Source: Ignelater luminosus
Lineage: Eukaryota > Arthropoda > Insecta > Coleoptera > Elateridae
Assembly (NCBI GenBank): GCA_011009095.1
Contig: VTPC01091264.1
Span: 216,949 to 280,948 of the forward strand
Length of the DNA: 64,000 nt
Direction: 5' to 3'
Shown: positions 21,367-33,240 of the stretch, in pieces
Position numbering within the stretch: the stretch's first letter is position 1
How the letters are laid out: every line of letters begins with the position of its first letter
Notes under the pieces: model-generated
What the model was told of the DNA's origin: nothing
What the model saw: only the letters and a program-made list of their open reading frames with translations
Database searches by the model: none
Program-made: the position numbers and the translations under genes

Positions 21367-23637
21367 CTTAATCACTGATAAAAGTATAAAAAAATAAATC
21401 AAAAAGGATTAAAAAAAAACTGATATACTTTTTTTTTTAAAAAATTATTAAACACTGACAAAAAATAATACAACAATACAAAATTCAACAAAAAGTGTTA
21501 CATAAAAAAAATTATAAAACGTCACAACACGAAAAATTCCATGTACTTAAAATTTTTTCACAGATAGTACTTGTCCACAAACACTATATTCAAACGAACA
21601 TATAAAATAATTCAAAACACGTAACAAACCTTTTAAAAATTGTAAACTACTGTAAAATTATTAAACGAAATTTGACACGTAGTAAATCTGTCAGTCACCT
21701 GTATAAGTTATGTGATTGACCGCTATGGCTTTTGGAATTTCGACATTTTTAAACATTTATTTTATGGCTAAGAGGTGATTGCAATCAATCACAAAGTACG
21801 TGTATTTTTAGTTTTTAAACAAAAAACTCTTTACATTATATTGGTGAAAATGTACGTGAGAAGATCCAATTTCCTAAGTCATATTTTATTTTTATGACGT
21901 TTTTATATTTATCTTTCGTGATGTGTTAACGTATACGAATTTCGTATATTAAGTATTTCTTAAAATGTTACTGATAAAGCCGCCTTCGTATTTCTTAATA
22001 ATTAAACTTTTTTTTTTTACAAATTCTAAATACCAGTTAGCCATTAGGATTATTTTTATATCCTATATTTACATATTTTGTTACATAAAATCACTAAATA
22101 ATCTTTAAAAGACGTGGTTTGCGTTTTTGTTTTTACTCCTCTTTGTTTGATATACATATCTTTCATGTTTTACGTTCATTAACAGATTGTATTTGAAATA
22201 AAGGTATCCTAGTTTTTGTATTCGTTATCTACACATTCGCCCTTGTACTTGGCAGCGTTATCAGTCTAGTATTGATTTATTTTTTTAACTAGATTCAACA
22301 CGTCAAGCAACAATTCCATTGCTGGTTATATGGCGTTCATGTTACATAAAGTTATAATCATGTAAATTGTGATCTTATCGTTTTCGGTATCACTTAACTA
22401 CTCCTTCGCGTATATTTCCTTTAAAGTTTCTTAAGACCTACTTTTTATTACCAAATACTTTTTTTGTTGTTTATCTGTGCCTATGTGTTATATTTTGTGG
22501 TTAGCGCTGCTTGCGTGTCAAATTGAGTTATTGACGCTGTAAAATTTCGTGTTGTAAATCTTATTTACTTCTTTTTTATCCATTTGAAATTCTTTTTGTA
22601 ATTAAAATCCTTCCTTCTTATTAAAAATAAGAAAAGTTGGAATTATTATCGTGACTTGTGTTAACAAGGGAAATATCTATTTGATCTAAAGAGAAGTTGT
22701 GCGATAGTTTGAAAACTAAGGAGCGTATAATCTGCTCCAGCATATTCGTGTCGCTCCAAATGCTTTGTGGTAGGCAACACGTTTTACTTTTCGAAATATG
22801 CTAATCGTAGCAATTCAACGATGAACGATCCAAGTTGTTCATTATAATATGTACTGTATATCTTAGAACGCATGTATTTTGTAATTTACAATAAACCGGT
22901 ACCATGCAATTATAATTCTGCAGAACTGCATTTAATCTTCATCAGAATGTACAATCATTTCAAAAGATGAGTCAGATCTTAATATACAACCAAATCATTT
23001 TAATGAATGGCGTCACAGGATCAGCATCAAATTGCTACAGTGCTTTGTTTATAGAAATACACAGATTTTAAGTTACTGTATGTGTTTTGTAGCTAAGTTG
23101 TTATATAAGATATTCTAGAATTCTTCATTTCAAGTTATAGTGTTGTTAATATCTACCAGATCTTTCACTCCTTGGCCTACCTAAACACAAGTTATCTCAC
23201 TTTTTTAGATAATAATATTATCAAGAAGGTAATACAAGTCTTTTAGTTATTTGTACAATAATCATTAAAATATTTACAATAGAATGCGCTACAAAAAAAA
23301 TCCAAAAACATTTACAAATTTTAAAAGTTCCTAAAAGTATCTAAACATTTAAGATTTCCCAAAAGACATTTCAAACATATTTTGATGCTTTCTTGATAAT
23401 CAAAATGCTGACATACTATTAGAAACATTAGATAATGATATGATACCTTCTAATTTTTTGGAGAGCAGACTACGTCATTGGGAATTGAATTTTCATTCAA
23501 TTGTCCATTATTTGACAGTGCTGTTCACATTAACAGCTTTTAAGATGTAGAAAGCATTTCTAACCTAGAAATTCTTCTCGGGTTATTTCGTTCTTAGTTA
23601 TGCCAATTATTCCATTCAGTCTTCTTATGTTCATATT
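21367..23637. other. Gene-poor AT-rich stretch
   Basis: No recognised coding region. Strongly AT-rich near 21370-21660 with A- and T-homopolymers. Confidence 0.4.
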
Positions 23638-23831
23638 TGTAGTCAGTACTTGAGTGAGTCTATGCTTCACTCCAGCAAGCACATCTTGGTTTAGCGTGAA
23701 TGTTCAGCTAAACTCAAGTCGCCTGTTTTTTACCTTAAGAGCACAAGTACAAGTTCGCATTCCTGAGTTAACTGTAAAATATTGAGTGGAGCTCAAGTAC
23801 GAGATTGGCTCAAGTACTGACTGTGAATACG
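23638..23831. mobile_element. Probable short inverted-repeat element
   Basis: AGTCAGTACTTGAG at 23641 is mirrored by CTCAAGTACTGACT at about 23808-23821, with a second internal pair (CACTCCAGC side against GTGGAGCTCAAG). The span is about 190 bp and noncoding. The ends are short and no target duplication is clear, so this is a modest call. Confidence 0.4.
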
Positions 23832-23968
23832 GGAATTAGGTTTAGTAATTCGACGGTCCTACGGATGACATCTGAAAAATGTGCTTGTGCGTGATCATTT
23901 GTATTTCGGTATTATTAAAAAATATTTTACGTACATTGATATCCTTATACAATGTAATACGTTTATAA

Positions 23969-24032
23969 GCATTTTTCTTGTTCATCCCAGGTACATTTTT
24001 ATGTCCATATGCATTGTTCTTGTTCATCCCAA
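23969..24032. repeat. Two-copy direct repeat, 42-bp period
   Basis: GCATTTTTCTTGTTCATCCC at 23969 recurs with one change at 24011. Read on the minus strand the copies give GMNKNNAY and GMNKKNAY within an 83-codon frame, but I recognise no protein there. Confidence 0.5.
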
Positions 24033-27000
24033 ATTTTTCCGTGTAGTGTTGCAATATTTGGTTGTATTCTTTAGTACGTTGCACTGAAAACAAAAACTGT
24101 TCTGTTTTCTCTGTTTCCTGTTAAAATTCTGTTCTAAAACCCCTAATATTTCATACATGAAAGTTTGAAATCATAGAAAAAATGACACACAATATGGGTG
24201 GGAGTTCCAGAAATATTATTTCCAGTTAAATGTTCTTTTATTCTAATACTTTTTTATAATCTTACAGCTTTGGTACACACCTGCAACTAATCTAGAGTTG
24301 TTTGGTATATTTTGCTGTTTAGTTTAAAGTTTGCCAAAACGATACAATATAAGAAACACTATGATGCGAAATAATTTATCTGACAAACTTGCTTTACAGT
24401 CAGAAGCAGTTGCCGTGTATGCCAAAGTACGCTGCCCATGTTTTGGCACGGCGCATAGTGGTTGCAAAACTCCCTTTTTGTAAACAAAAGTCAATTTTAG
24501 AAAGCAGAATTTGATATTGTAGAGAGTCTACAAAGTAAAATTTGTTCTATTCATTGTTTTAACGACATCAAAATGTCTTTAGACTTAGACAACGGATCTT
24601 GAGCTATGGTAGTCGTATAAGACACCCTTTATCATTATTAGGTTCTGAATACTAACTTCAAATCAGTAAAATAAAACTTGTTTTCTAAAGTAAGAAAAGA
24701 AACGTTTAAGAAGTCCATTCTTACATCTTTTAGCCCAAATTAAGAATCCATTTTAATTTGAAAATTGAATTGAAAATATCCAATTTACAGTGTCGAATGT
24801 GTATGGGGAGGGGGCTTGGTTGCTGGCAACATTTATCTAAGGGTGGGTTGAAAAAGATCTCTTGATTTTCTAGAGCAAACTTACATTTGTCTATGTATTT
24901 GGGTGGACAGGCAGAGCATGGCTAAGGCCTTTTTAAGGGAGGCGTGAGCATCGTGACAGCTGATCTACAAGAATTTTCAGTGAAAGATAAATTCTAGTTA
25001 TCCCAGATGTTTCGTACCAGCTTCACAGTTTTTTTTTTATAAAAATCTTGATCTTTTTCCTACCGTGCTATCTTCTCACGGTATGAAATGAAGCTGTACA
25101 ATTAACAAAATAAAGGGCCTTTTTTGATTCTTTAGAATCTACTTCTATATCTTTCTAGAAATTTTGTAATTTGTATCTTGCCATTAAAACCTGTTATAGA
25201 TTCAGCATGGTAAGTCTAATTCCAAAGGTAAAAAAGATCATCGAAGCTAAAAGTAATGAGAAAGTGATGGTATTGACTACTTCAAACTATTTCTTAAAAT
25301 AAAGTTTGGCACTGATTCAAAGCTGTCTTTTAAAAACATGTAACTATAGATTTTTCCAAATTCTTTCCGGATCTTAGAACTTATTAATTATGAATTGTAG
25401 GGGAATATGCATACTAATAAACCAAAGACACTTTAGCTCTGGATAGTTGCGAGTGTTGGGATTGACGACATTATCGCCATCCTCTAGAATCTTCCCAAAA
25501 ATCTTCAAAATCAAATGTAGAAGCTTGTCGTCGATTTGATTGTAAAGTCAGATAGTAGATTTTATTTTGTCAATCTCTGTGAATTTTCATTTTCCTTGAA
25601 AATATTTTGAAGATATTTTCTGTGTGCTTAAAGGACAATAAACAACTAAGTCTTGATATATGAATAAATTCTGCTTTGTCATCCTATTAGAAAACTCTTT
25701 TGTTGAATTTTTAAATAGAGCCTGAAAAAGCCGAGTCTCACTACTTACAGTGAGGCTAATTAAAAATAAAAGACAAAGTTTTATTGAGTTTCTTTTTTCG
25801 GTGTCCTATTGTTTAAATTATTTATTTCAGAAATTTTGAAGAATATTTTTGTACATAACTTACAGAATCAGGTGAAAAACGAAATTCTCAAGAAACTAGT
25901 TTTTCTTTTCTCTTTACAACCAGCATTATGTGGTGGATAGAGAATCCGTGCATTTCAGATAAATCTTCTTACTTCCTATGCAAATACACGAGCATGCCTT
26001 TATTGCAGCGCAAGTTTCTGTTTTTGTTACATTTTATAAAATACTTACATTTCAGAGCTTTTATTGATTCTAGTTTGTGATAACAAATGGATTTGTATTT
26101 TGTCGAAAATACACGGTATAAAAGTGTAATGAACCAGCAACCTAAATGATATAACAAATGGTGATCCAAGATTTAAAGGGATTACTTTCCCTTCCTGATG
26201 TTAATGAAGAAAGACGTTATGTTTTATATCGCCGTATGTTTCCATTTCCCGATTATTTTTAATTCCAAACAAATTTCTAGTAGACCTCAACGTTTAAATT
26301 AAATTTACTTGCTCACTGTCTAGTCGGTTGTCATCGCTCATTACCATAACTTAGTTTATTCTCGAGAAAGAGCTTCGAGCGCTTCTTCCTTGCTTGTATC
26401 GTTCCAAAAGTGTGCAAATATAATTAGATTAGGAGCAGAACCTTATTCTGGCTTTATTCTATGCCACGATAACATCAGATATTCAACGAAGAACCTTACA
26501 AGACGCAGTCTCAATGTACCTTCGAAGATATTAGTCCGATATCCTGTAATTTATTACATCCTTTATTTGAATTATTTTCCTCCATATATTTTGGAGTTCG
26601 ATGAAAATAATTAAATTGTGATTTATCTTACCGCTCTTAATCTTGTTTTCTATCGGTAAATTATTGGCAGTTGAGTTAATTTAAATGGGAAGTTAGATGA
26701 GAAACTCAGGAAGAAAAAATTGTTGCGATAGCTGTATCTGGCAGAGTAATGGCTTTTCACGTAAAAGCGTCCATCATTAATTATCACTTTTTTTTTATTT
26801 GAGGAAATAATAACCGAAAGTTCTACTTATAGAAGCTTGTTGGTAAGTAAAATCCATGAAAACAACTTGCATCTTTATTCAGTTTTTGAACTTGCTCTAT
26901 TCTGAGCTAATTGACCCTCTCTATAAAAAAGCGTACCACCCCTATCATTTGTTAAACGAGTTTGTTTTAGAAAAACCATGTGACAATGTTAGTAACTAAC

Positions 27001-27870
27001 GTTAATGGAAATTAATTCGTTGCTTGACAGTAGGCATTTATATTGTGTTTTTGTACCTATTCTATTCTTGGAAAACAGCAAAAAGTTCAAACGTAACATA
27101 TGTACTGCTCATTTTGATACTATTCTGTTTGTAATTATAATAGCAAAATTACATATAAGGCCTAATGGAAAAGAGTATTTATTGACTAATTTCTTTTTCT
27201 CTGTACGTAGTAAAATAAGTGCGAATTTATTTAAATTCTGAATGTGAAGTTATAGCTGAGAAACTTTTTAGTGTTATACTTTTCGTTCTGAAAACCTTGT
27301 GAGTATTTTTTTCTCAATACTGAACGAAATGCTGAACAACAATTTGCCTGCTACATGTCATATTGTTCGCCACATCAACATTTTGTTATATTCTTTTACA
27401 AAAAATTTATTTTTACGCTATAACATTACCTATAGATCTGAATAGCAAAATAAGATGATCAAGTCAAACGACTTTCGTCATTCCTTTTGAAGAGTTTTAA
27501 CGGAGTTTTGTTTTTGATAAAAACTGATAGAATACCTGGTATCAAATTCATTATTGGAATTGATAAAACCAAAAACTGTCTTTTTTTGCTTTCTGATTGC
27601 CAAAAGTCTACACGCATGAAACATTCTTCATAAGAAAAAAAAACAAACAGAAATAGATTAGAAGGGAATCAGTTTGATAGAATCAGGCACTTGAAAGATT
27701 CACCATGAAGATACATAACTACAACTTGTATACCGTTTATCTTAGAAACCTAAGGACCTTGAAATTTTTACCTTCAATCATCGAATGAAGCAATTTTTAA
27801 TTTGTTGTTATAAGGTTACTTTACTGAACATTTCCAGAAATATAAATCTCCAAAATAAGTTTTTAAAAAG
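24033..27870. other. Gene-poor AT-rich stretch
   Basis: No coding homology recognised. Short frames at 25969-26169, 26390-26614 and 27005-27241 resemble nothing I know. A small 6-bp stem hairpin near 25735-25755 is unremarkable. Confidence 0.4.
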
Positions 27871-28384
27871 TGTAGCGACACTTTCTAAAAACTAGAAATA
27901 CGCAAAACATTGACTTATTTAGAAATATCTTAAACACTTTTGTACATTATAAATAATTTTCGTAGAAGGTTTAAGAATTTTGTTTAGTGTCTAATTCTTA
28001 GTGTAGATAACACATTATAAATTTTCCTAGAAGAATTTTGCTTTTATCTAAATTCTTCTTAAACGGACCTACAGCAATAATATTTCCTTGAACAGAATTT
28101 CTGTTAACAGTTTTTAGAAAATGATTTTCTTCGAAGACTCGAGAATTTTGTTCTTTGTTAAAACACAGGTAGAGATGTATAAAAGCTTAGTTATTTACAG
28201 GGACAACACAGTCATTCGCTAAGATTCATTCGATATTGTTCCAGTTAGCATAAAATTTAGCATAGTTCCTCGACAATTGTTAACCTGTTATAATCTTTAA
28301 TAAATAACGTTTATTTTTACTATTTATTATTATTATCAAACGAACTCGCATATTATAAAAATGCCTGACCACACCAACTCTTCA
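27871..28384 (+). repeat. 5' LTR
   Basis: It begins TGTAGCGACACTTTC and probably ends TTCA at 28384, one base before the primer-binding site. It has a TATAAAAG box at 28178-28185 and an AATAAA signal at 28299-28304. Compared with the 3' LTR it lacks about 140 bp after CATTGACTT and has about 20-25 extra bases near 28222-28250. Confidence 0.85.
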
Positions 28385-28385
28385 C

Positions 28386-28403
28386 TGGTGACCCGCGACG
28401 CGT
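28386..28403 (+). promoter_or_regulatory. tRNA primer-binding site
   Basis: TGGTGACCCGCGACGCG follows the LTR end directly. It starts with TGG, complementary to the CCA end of a tRNA. I do not assign the tRNA. Confidence 0.65.
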
Positions 28404-28464
28404 AACACGTTTTTCATAAGTTTTTTATTAGTGATATTCGGAAGTGATCTAATTAAATATCAAG

Positions 28465-29271
28465 ATGACAAGTGCCGCTAATAATATGCAAGAAAACAAT
28501 GGCAACTATACAGACACGCTATACGTTGATCGAGTGTCAATTCGCGTACCGCCATTCTGGAACAAGAAGCCAAGTTTGTAGTTCGCTCAATTAGAAGCGC
28601 AATTCGAAACACACAAAATTACGCGAGATTCTACAAAATACGGTTACTTGGTACAACAACTAGACAATCAGACTCTAGAAGTAATCGAAGATGTCATTGT
28701 ATCTCCACCCACAGTAGGCAGGTATGAGAAAATTAAAAATGAACTAATTAAAAGACTTTCCGCTTCACAAGAGCAAAGGTTAAGGCAATTGTTGGAACGC
28801 GAGGAAATTGGTGACCGTACACCGTCCACATGCTTAAGACGCTTAAGAAGTCTCGGGGACAACACCGTATCAGACGATTTAATCAAATCCATTTGGTTAA
28901 ATCGACTACCAACAACACTGCAAGCGATCTTAGCAGTGTCAAGTGAAACATCGTTAGACAAACTAGCTGAATTAGCGGACAAAATTAATGAATAAACCCC
29001 ACGCGGACAAGTGGCATCTGTTTCAACGTCGAATCCTGAATTGGAAACAATCCGTAAACAATTACAGGAACTCGGTGCTCAAGTAGCATCCCTTACACAT
29101 TTCCAGCGACGTTCCCGCAGTAAATCTCGTTCTCGCCATCGGTCAAATTCGCGACATAAAACTCCAAATTTTAATAATTTGTGCTGGTACCACCATCGTT
29201 TCGGTGCCAACGCGAAGAAATGCCGACAACCGTGCAATTACAGTGCGGGAAACGAGAGCAACAGTCACTAG
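28465..29271 (+). pseudogene. Gypsy gag with two in-frame stops
   Basis: This is the structural Gag protein. The frame runs from ATG 28465 to TAG 29269-29271 with stops TAG at 28579 and TAA at 28993. It shows VPPFWNKKPSL, LEAQFETHKITRD, YEKIKNELIKRLSASQEQR, LLEREEIGDRTPSTCLRRLR, SIWLNRLPTTLQAIL and LDKLAELADKI, a pattern common in insect Gypsy Gag capsids. An Arg/Ser-rich stretch follows, then a cysteine block CWYHHRFGANAKKC...PC, which serves as the nucleic-acid-binding part in place of a classic CCHC knuckle. The first stop sits where the family has Trp (PSL-stop-FAQLEAQF), so it is probably TGG to TAG. Confidence 0.85.
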
Positions 29272-29299
29272 TGACGGTGGCTAGTGGTTCAGTGCATAA

Positions 29300-29611
29300 T
29301 AACCGCTTATTTATAATAGACAAAAAGTGTAATTCCTTATAGACACTGGTGCGTCCTTATGCGTTTATCCGCGTACGCTCGTAAAATACCGCGTATGTAA
29401 GTCTAAATACGAACTCTCGGCCGCAAATAATACTCCGATAGCCACATACGGAAACATAGTACTTAAGTTAAATCTTAATTTACACCGTGATTTTACGTAG
29501 TCCTTTGTGCTTGCTGATGTATCGTAGCCAATAATCGGTGCTGACTTTTTAACCTTCTACGGTTTATTAGTCGACCTAGCCAACCAACGGTTAATCGACA
29601 ACACCACCTTA
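29300..29611 (+). pseudogene. Gypsy pol protease region
   Basis: The aspartic protease active site IDTGASLCVYP is at about 29339-29371, and [16 protein letters not shown], the C-terminal protease block, at about 29531-29578. This is the same frame as the following RT, and +1 relative to gag as it now stands. TAG stops at 29498-29500 and 29525-29527 break it. It would have cleaved the Gag-Pol polyprotein. Confidence 0.8.
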
Positions 29612-31207
29612 TTGTCTACTAAAGGACAGTTAAGCCGCAGCGACGCCACTTCGATCAAAACCATTGGTGGCGAATCCAGATATCATCACTTATTACAACA
29701 ATATCCGGAACTAACTCGTCCCTCTGGTACCTACAAAACACGAAAACACAACGTCCAGCACTACATAGAAACAACTCCGGGTCAACCTGTTTCCTGTAAA
29801 CCGCGACGCTTAGCACCAGACCGGCATAAAGCTGCAAAAGAAGAATTCGAATTAATGTTACAGCAAGGTATTATTCGACCTTCTAAAAGACCATGGTCAT
29901 CACCCATTCATCTAGTGCCTAAGAAAGATGCGATATGGAGAGCTTGCGGAGATTATCGTGCTTTAAATGCTAAAACAATTCCTGACAGCTATCCCATCCC
30001 GCATATACAGGACTTCACGCATATGCTCGCAAAAAAGAGTATCTTTTCAACTATCGACCTCGTCAGAGCATATCAGATACCCGTGGCAGAAGAGGATATT
30101 CCGAAGACCGCAGTTACAGCGTCCTTCGGATTATTCGAGTATTTGGTAATGCCATTTGGTCTGAGAAATGCAGCGCAGACTTTTCAGCGATTTATCGATC
30201 ACACCCTTCGAGGCTTAGATTTCTGCTATGCTTATCTCGATGACATCCTTATTGCTTCAGAAAACGAAGAGCAACACTTAGAACATCTCAAGTTGCTATT
30301 CGACCGGTTAAACCAACATGGTATAACAATAAACTCGAATAAGTGCGTGTTCGGAGTGCAACATGTCAAGTTTCTCAGATATCAGGTCAACGCCCAGGCA
30401 ACAACACCCTTAACCGAGAAAGTGAAAGTGATCAGTGACTTTACCAAACCGAAAACTGTCAAGTCCCTGCGTCGATTTTTAGGAATGATAAACTTTTATC
30501 GCCGTTTTCTACCTCATGCTACGCAAACACAAGCACCGCTTCACGACATGCTTAGAGGAAATAACAAAAGAAAAGATTCTCCTCTTACTTGGACCGACGA
30601 AGCGGAAGCCGCCTTCGAGAAAGTGAAAGCATCTCTCGCTCAAACAGCGATGTTAGCTCACCCTATTATAGGCGCACCGTTAGCAATTATGGCCGACGCG
30701 TCCGATTTCGCCGCCGGGGCTGCTTTACAACAGTTCGTAAACCACGCATGTCAACCACTTGCCTTTTACACTAAAAAGTTGTCACCAGCCGAGCGTAAAT
30801 ACAGTGCGTACGACCGCGAACTGCTCGCAATTTATAAAGTAGTAAAACACTTTAGACATGCAGTGGAAGGACACCAATTTAGCGTGTTCACCGATCATAA
30901 GTCGTTGACTTTTGCTTTCAAGCAGAAACTCGACAAATGTTCTCCATGGCAACTCCGACACCTTGAGTTCATTGGACAATTTTCAACGGACATACGCCAC
31001 ATCTCCGGTAAACAAAACAATGTCGCAGATACCCTTTCTCGTATTGAAGAAATAAAATCTTCAATCGACTATCAAGCACGGGCAGAATCACAGCAAACAG
31101 ATGAAGAATTACGTCAACTTTTAAATCAACCTAAGAGTGTTTTACAGTTGAAATTAATTAACTTTCCTGATTCAAATGTCACCTTGTATTGTGATATTTC
31201 AACTTAA
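29612..31207 (+). pseudogene. Gypsy pol reverse transcriptase and RNase H
   Basis: A long open stretch of 531 codons inside the pol frame; the first codon is just after an upstream stop and is not a true start. RT blocks: [78 protein letters not shown] and [20 protein letters not shown], with the YLDD catalytic pair intact. A connection [15 protein letters not shown] leads to RNase H with [45 protein letters not shown] and [15 protein letters not shown], so its acidic residues appear kept. It ends at TAA 31205-31207, after which integrase homology continues in frame. RT and RNase H look sound within this piece; damage elsewhere kills the element. Confidence 0.92.
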
Positions 31208-32301
31208 AGTGCCAGGCCATTCATTACACATCCATTTCGACGCCGCATTTTCGATAATACTCATAGTCTTTCACATCCTGGAGCACGCACCACGACTAAG
31301 CTCATTACTTCCAAGTTGTTATGGCCGTCTATAAACAAAGACTGCAAAGAATGGTGCAAATATTGCATACCCTGCCAGCGAGCTAAAGTAATCAGACATG
31401 TGTCTACACCGCTAGGTACCTTTGAAACACCTAGTGCGCGATTTCAACATATCCACATCGATTTAGTTGGCCCACTTCCAATTTCCAAGGGATATAAGTA
31501 CCTATTTACATGCGTTGATCGTTATACTCGTTAGCCGGAAGCATTTCCGTTAGAAAACATCACGCCAGGACGCTTCTTACAGGATGTATTGCACGATTCG
31601 GCGTACCTGTGCGCATAACAACCGATCAAGGTAGGCAGTTTGAATCTGCATTATTCAGGGACTTAAACTGTTTACTTGGTTCACGCCATCTCCGAACCAC
31701 GGCATATCACCCATCTGCTAATGGATTAGTTGAACGATTATATCTTCAACTCAAGGCAGCTATCACGTGCCACCAGCACGATAGTTGGAGCGATATCCTA
31801 CCGCTGATCTTACTGGGAATTCGTACCACCTACAAGGAGGACATCCAGGCAACAGCAGCAGAACTTATCTACGGAGAAAACCTTCGCCTACCAGGAGAAT
31901 TCCTAACAACAAGTAAGGATATTCCCATTTCAGATTTTGTTCTTCGCCTTAAAGAACACTTCAACAGCGTTAAACCAGTGACCACAACAACACATGGACA
32001 CAGATCCACTTTCATTTTCAAAGATCTGCAAACTACGTCCCATGTATTCGTCAGGCACGACGCAACGCGAAAACCCTTGCAACCGACCTACGATGGTCCA
32101 TTTAAAGTTCTTAGACGTCACGACAAATTCTTTGTACTTCGAATCAATGGTAAGGAATCCACGATATCACTCGATCGGCTTAAACCCGCATACGTGTTAA
32201 GCGATCACGATGATATCGGAACATCTCATTGTTTCAATCACCGCCGTCAAGAATTCAACAACTATCAAGCAGCGATCGTCCTTATTCACCAGAGCGTGTA
32301 A
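31208..32301 (+). pseudogene. Gypsy pol integrase, one stop and one frameshift
   Basis: It inserts the DNA copy into the genome. The HHCC zinc domain is visible: H in NTHSLSHPGA, then CKYCIPCQRAK (about 31250-31390). The catalytic core begins FQHIHIDLVGPL (first Asp). A TAG at 31532-31534 falls where RYTRWPEAFP has Trp. Near 31565-31580 the frame shifts and continues as [20 protein letters not shown] (second Asp, about 31585-31641) and [12 protein letters not shown] (catalytic Glu, about 31721-31757). The C-terminal part has the GPF form of the GPY/F module ([17 protein letters not shown]) and ends at 32301. All three acidic residues remain. There is no chromodomain. Confidence 0.88.
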
Positions 32302-32616
32302 CCAGATCTGGACGAAAAGTGCGATTTCCTGATTACTTCAGACCACTCGCAACTATTACACAGTGAAAAGTTAGTGCAGTGTATTAATCCACTGTGCAAT
32401 AACACAGTGAGTTACAGTAATCAAAGTGATATCGTTAGTGTAAAAACAAACTATTTCTTTTAACGTAAACAAACATTTTATTTCTTTTTGTGTTTATTTT
32501 TGTCACTTTTACTTGTTATTGTATTCGTATTATTTCTAAACATCTCTTTCTATTATGTGTGATGTAACAATAACTCTCGCTTTCATTTTTACCTGTGTAT
32601 CTGTCGTTTACACTAG

Positions 32617-32627
32617 CAAGGGGGTCC
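32617..32627 (+). promoter_or_regulatory. Polypurine tract
   Basis: AAGGGGGTCC-type purine-rich run directly before the 3' LTR start TGTAGC, the usual position for plus-strand priming. Confidence 0.65.
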
Positions 32628-33240
32628 TGTAGCGACACTTTCTAAAAAGTAGAAATACGAAAAACATTGACTTTTCGGAAATAAATATTCGAGGTAAAAT
32701 GGTCCCACTTATACATGTTAATTCGTTGAAGAAATTCTCGAATGTTTTCTACGTTAAAATTTTCATAGAAAAAAGGTTTTGCCGTTTGTCAATTATTTTC
32801 TTTCAAACGTACTTCTTTAGAAATATCTTAAACACTTTTGTACATTAAAAATAATTTTCATAGAAGGTTTAAGAATTTTGTTTAGTGTCTAATTCTTAGT
32901 GTAGATAACACATTATAAATTTTCCTAGAAGAATTCTGCTTTTGTCTAAATTTTTCTTAAACGGATCTACAGCAATAATATTTCCTTGAACAGAATTTCT
33001 GTTAACAGTTTTTAGAAAATGATTTTCTTCGAAGACTCGAGAATTTTGTTCTTTGTTAAAACGCAGGTAGAGATGTATAAAAGCTTAGTTATTTACAGAG
33101 ACGACACAGTCACTCGCTAAGTTGCATAAAATTTAGCATAGTTCCTTGACAATTGTTAACCTGTTATAATCTTTAATAAATAACGTTTATTTTTACTATT
33201 TATTATTATTATTATCAAACGAAACCGCACATATTATAAA
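32628..33240 (+). repeat. 3' LTR
   Basis: It repeats the 5' LTR from TGTAGCGACACTTTC to CATATTATAAA, with TATAAAAG at 33076-33083 and AATAAA at 33175-33180. It keeps about 140 bp (32674-32815) that the 5' copy lacks, and lacks about 20-25 bp near 33120. Its final bases (the part matching 28359-28384) are missing. Confidence 0.88.

Larger units (their letters stand above)
27871..33240 (+). mobile_element. Ty3/Gypsy LTR retrotransposon, full structure, inactivated
   Basis: The order is 5' LTR, primer-binding site, gag, protease, RT, RNase H, integrase, polypurine tract and 3' LTR, which is Gypsy order with integrase last. There is no env-like frame after the integrase. Both LTRs start TGTAGCGACAC. 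The element carries about six in-frame stops and at least one frameshift. The two LTRs differ by large indels and scattered substitutions, so it is not a very recent insertion. The 3' LTR homology stops at 33240, before the last bases of the 5' copy, and no target-site duplication can be matched, so the right edge was probably lost. Confidence 0.9.

Noticed and set aside
25730..25760. Small hairpin CTCACT...AGTGAG
   Set aside because: A 6-bp stem is expected by chance in a window of this size.
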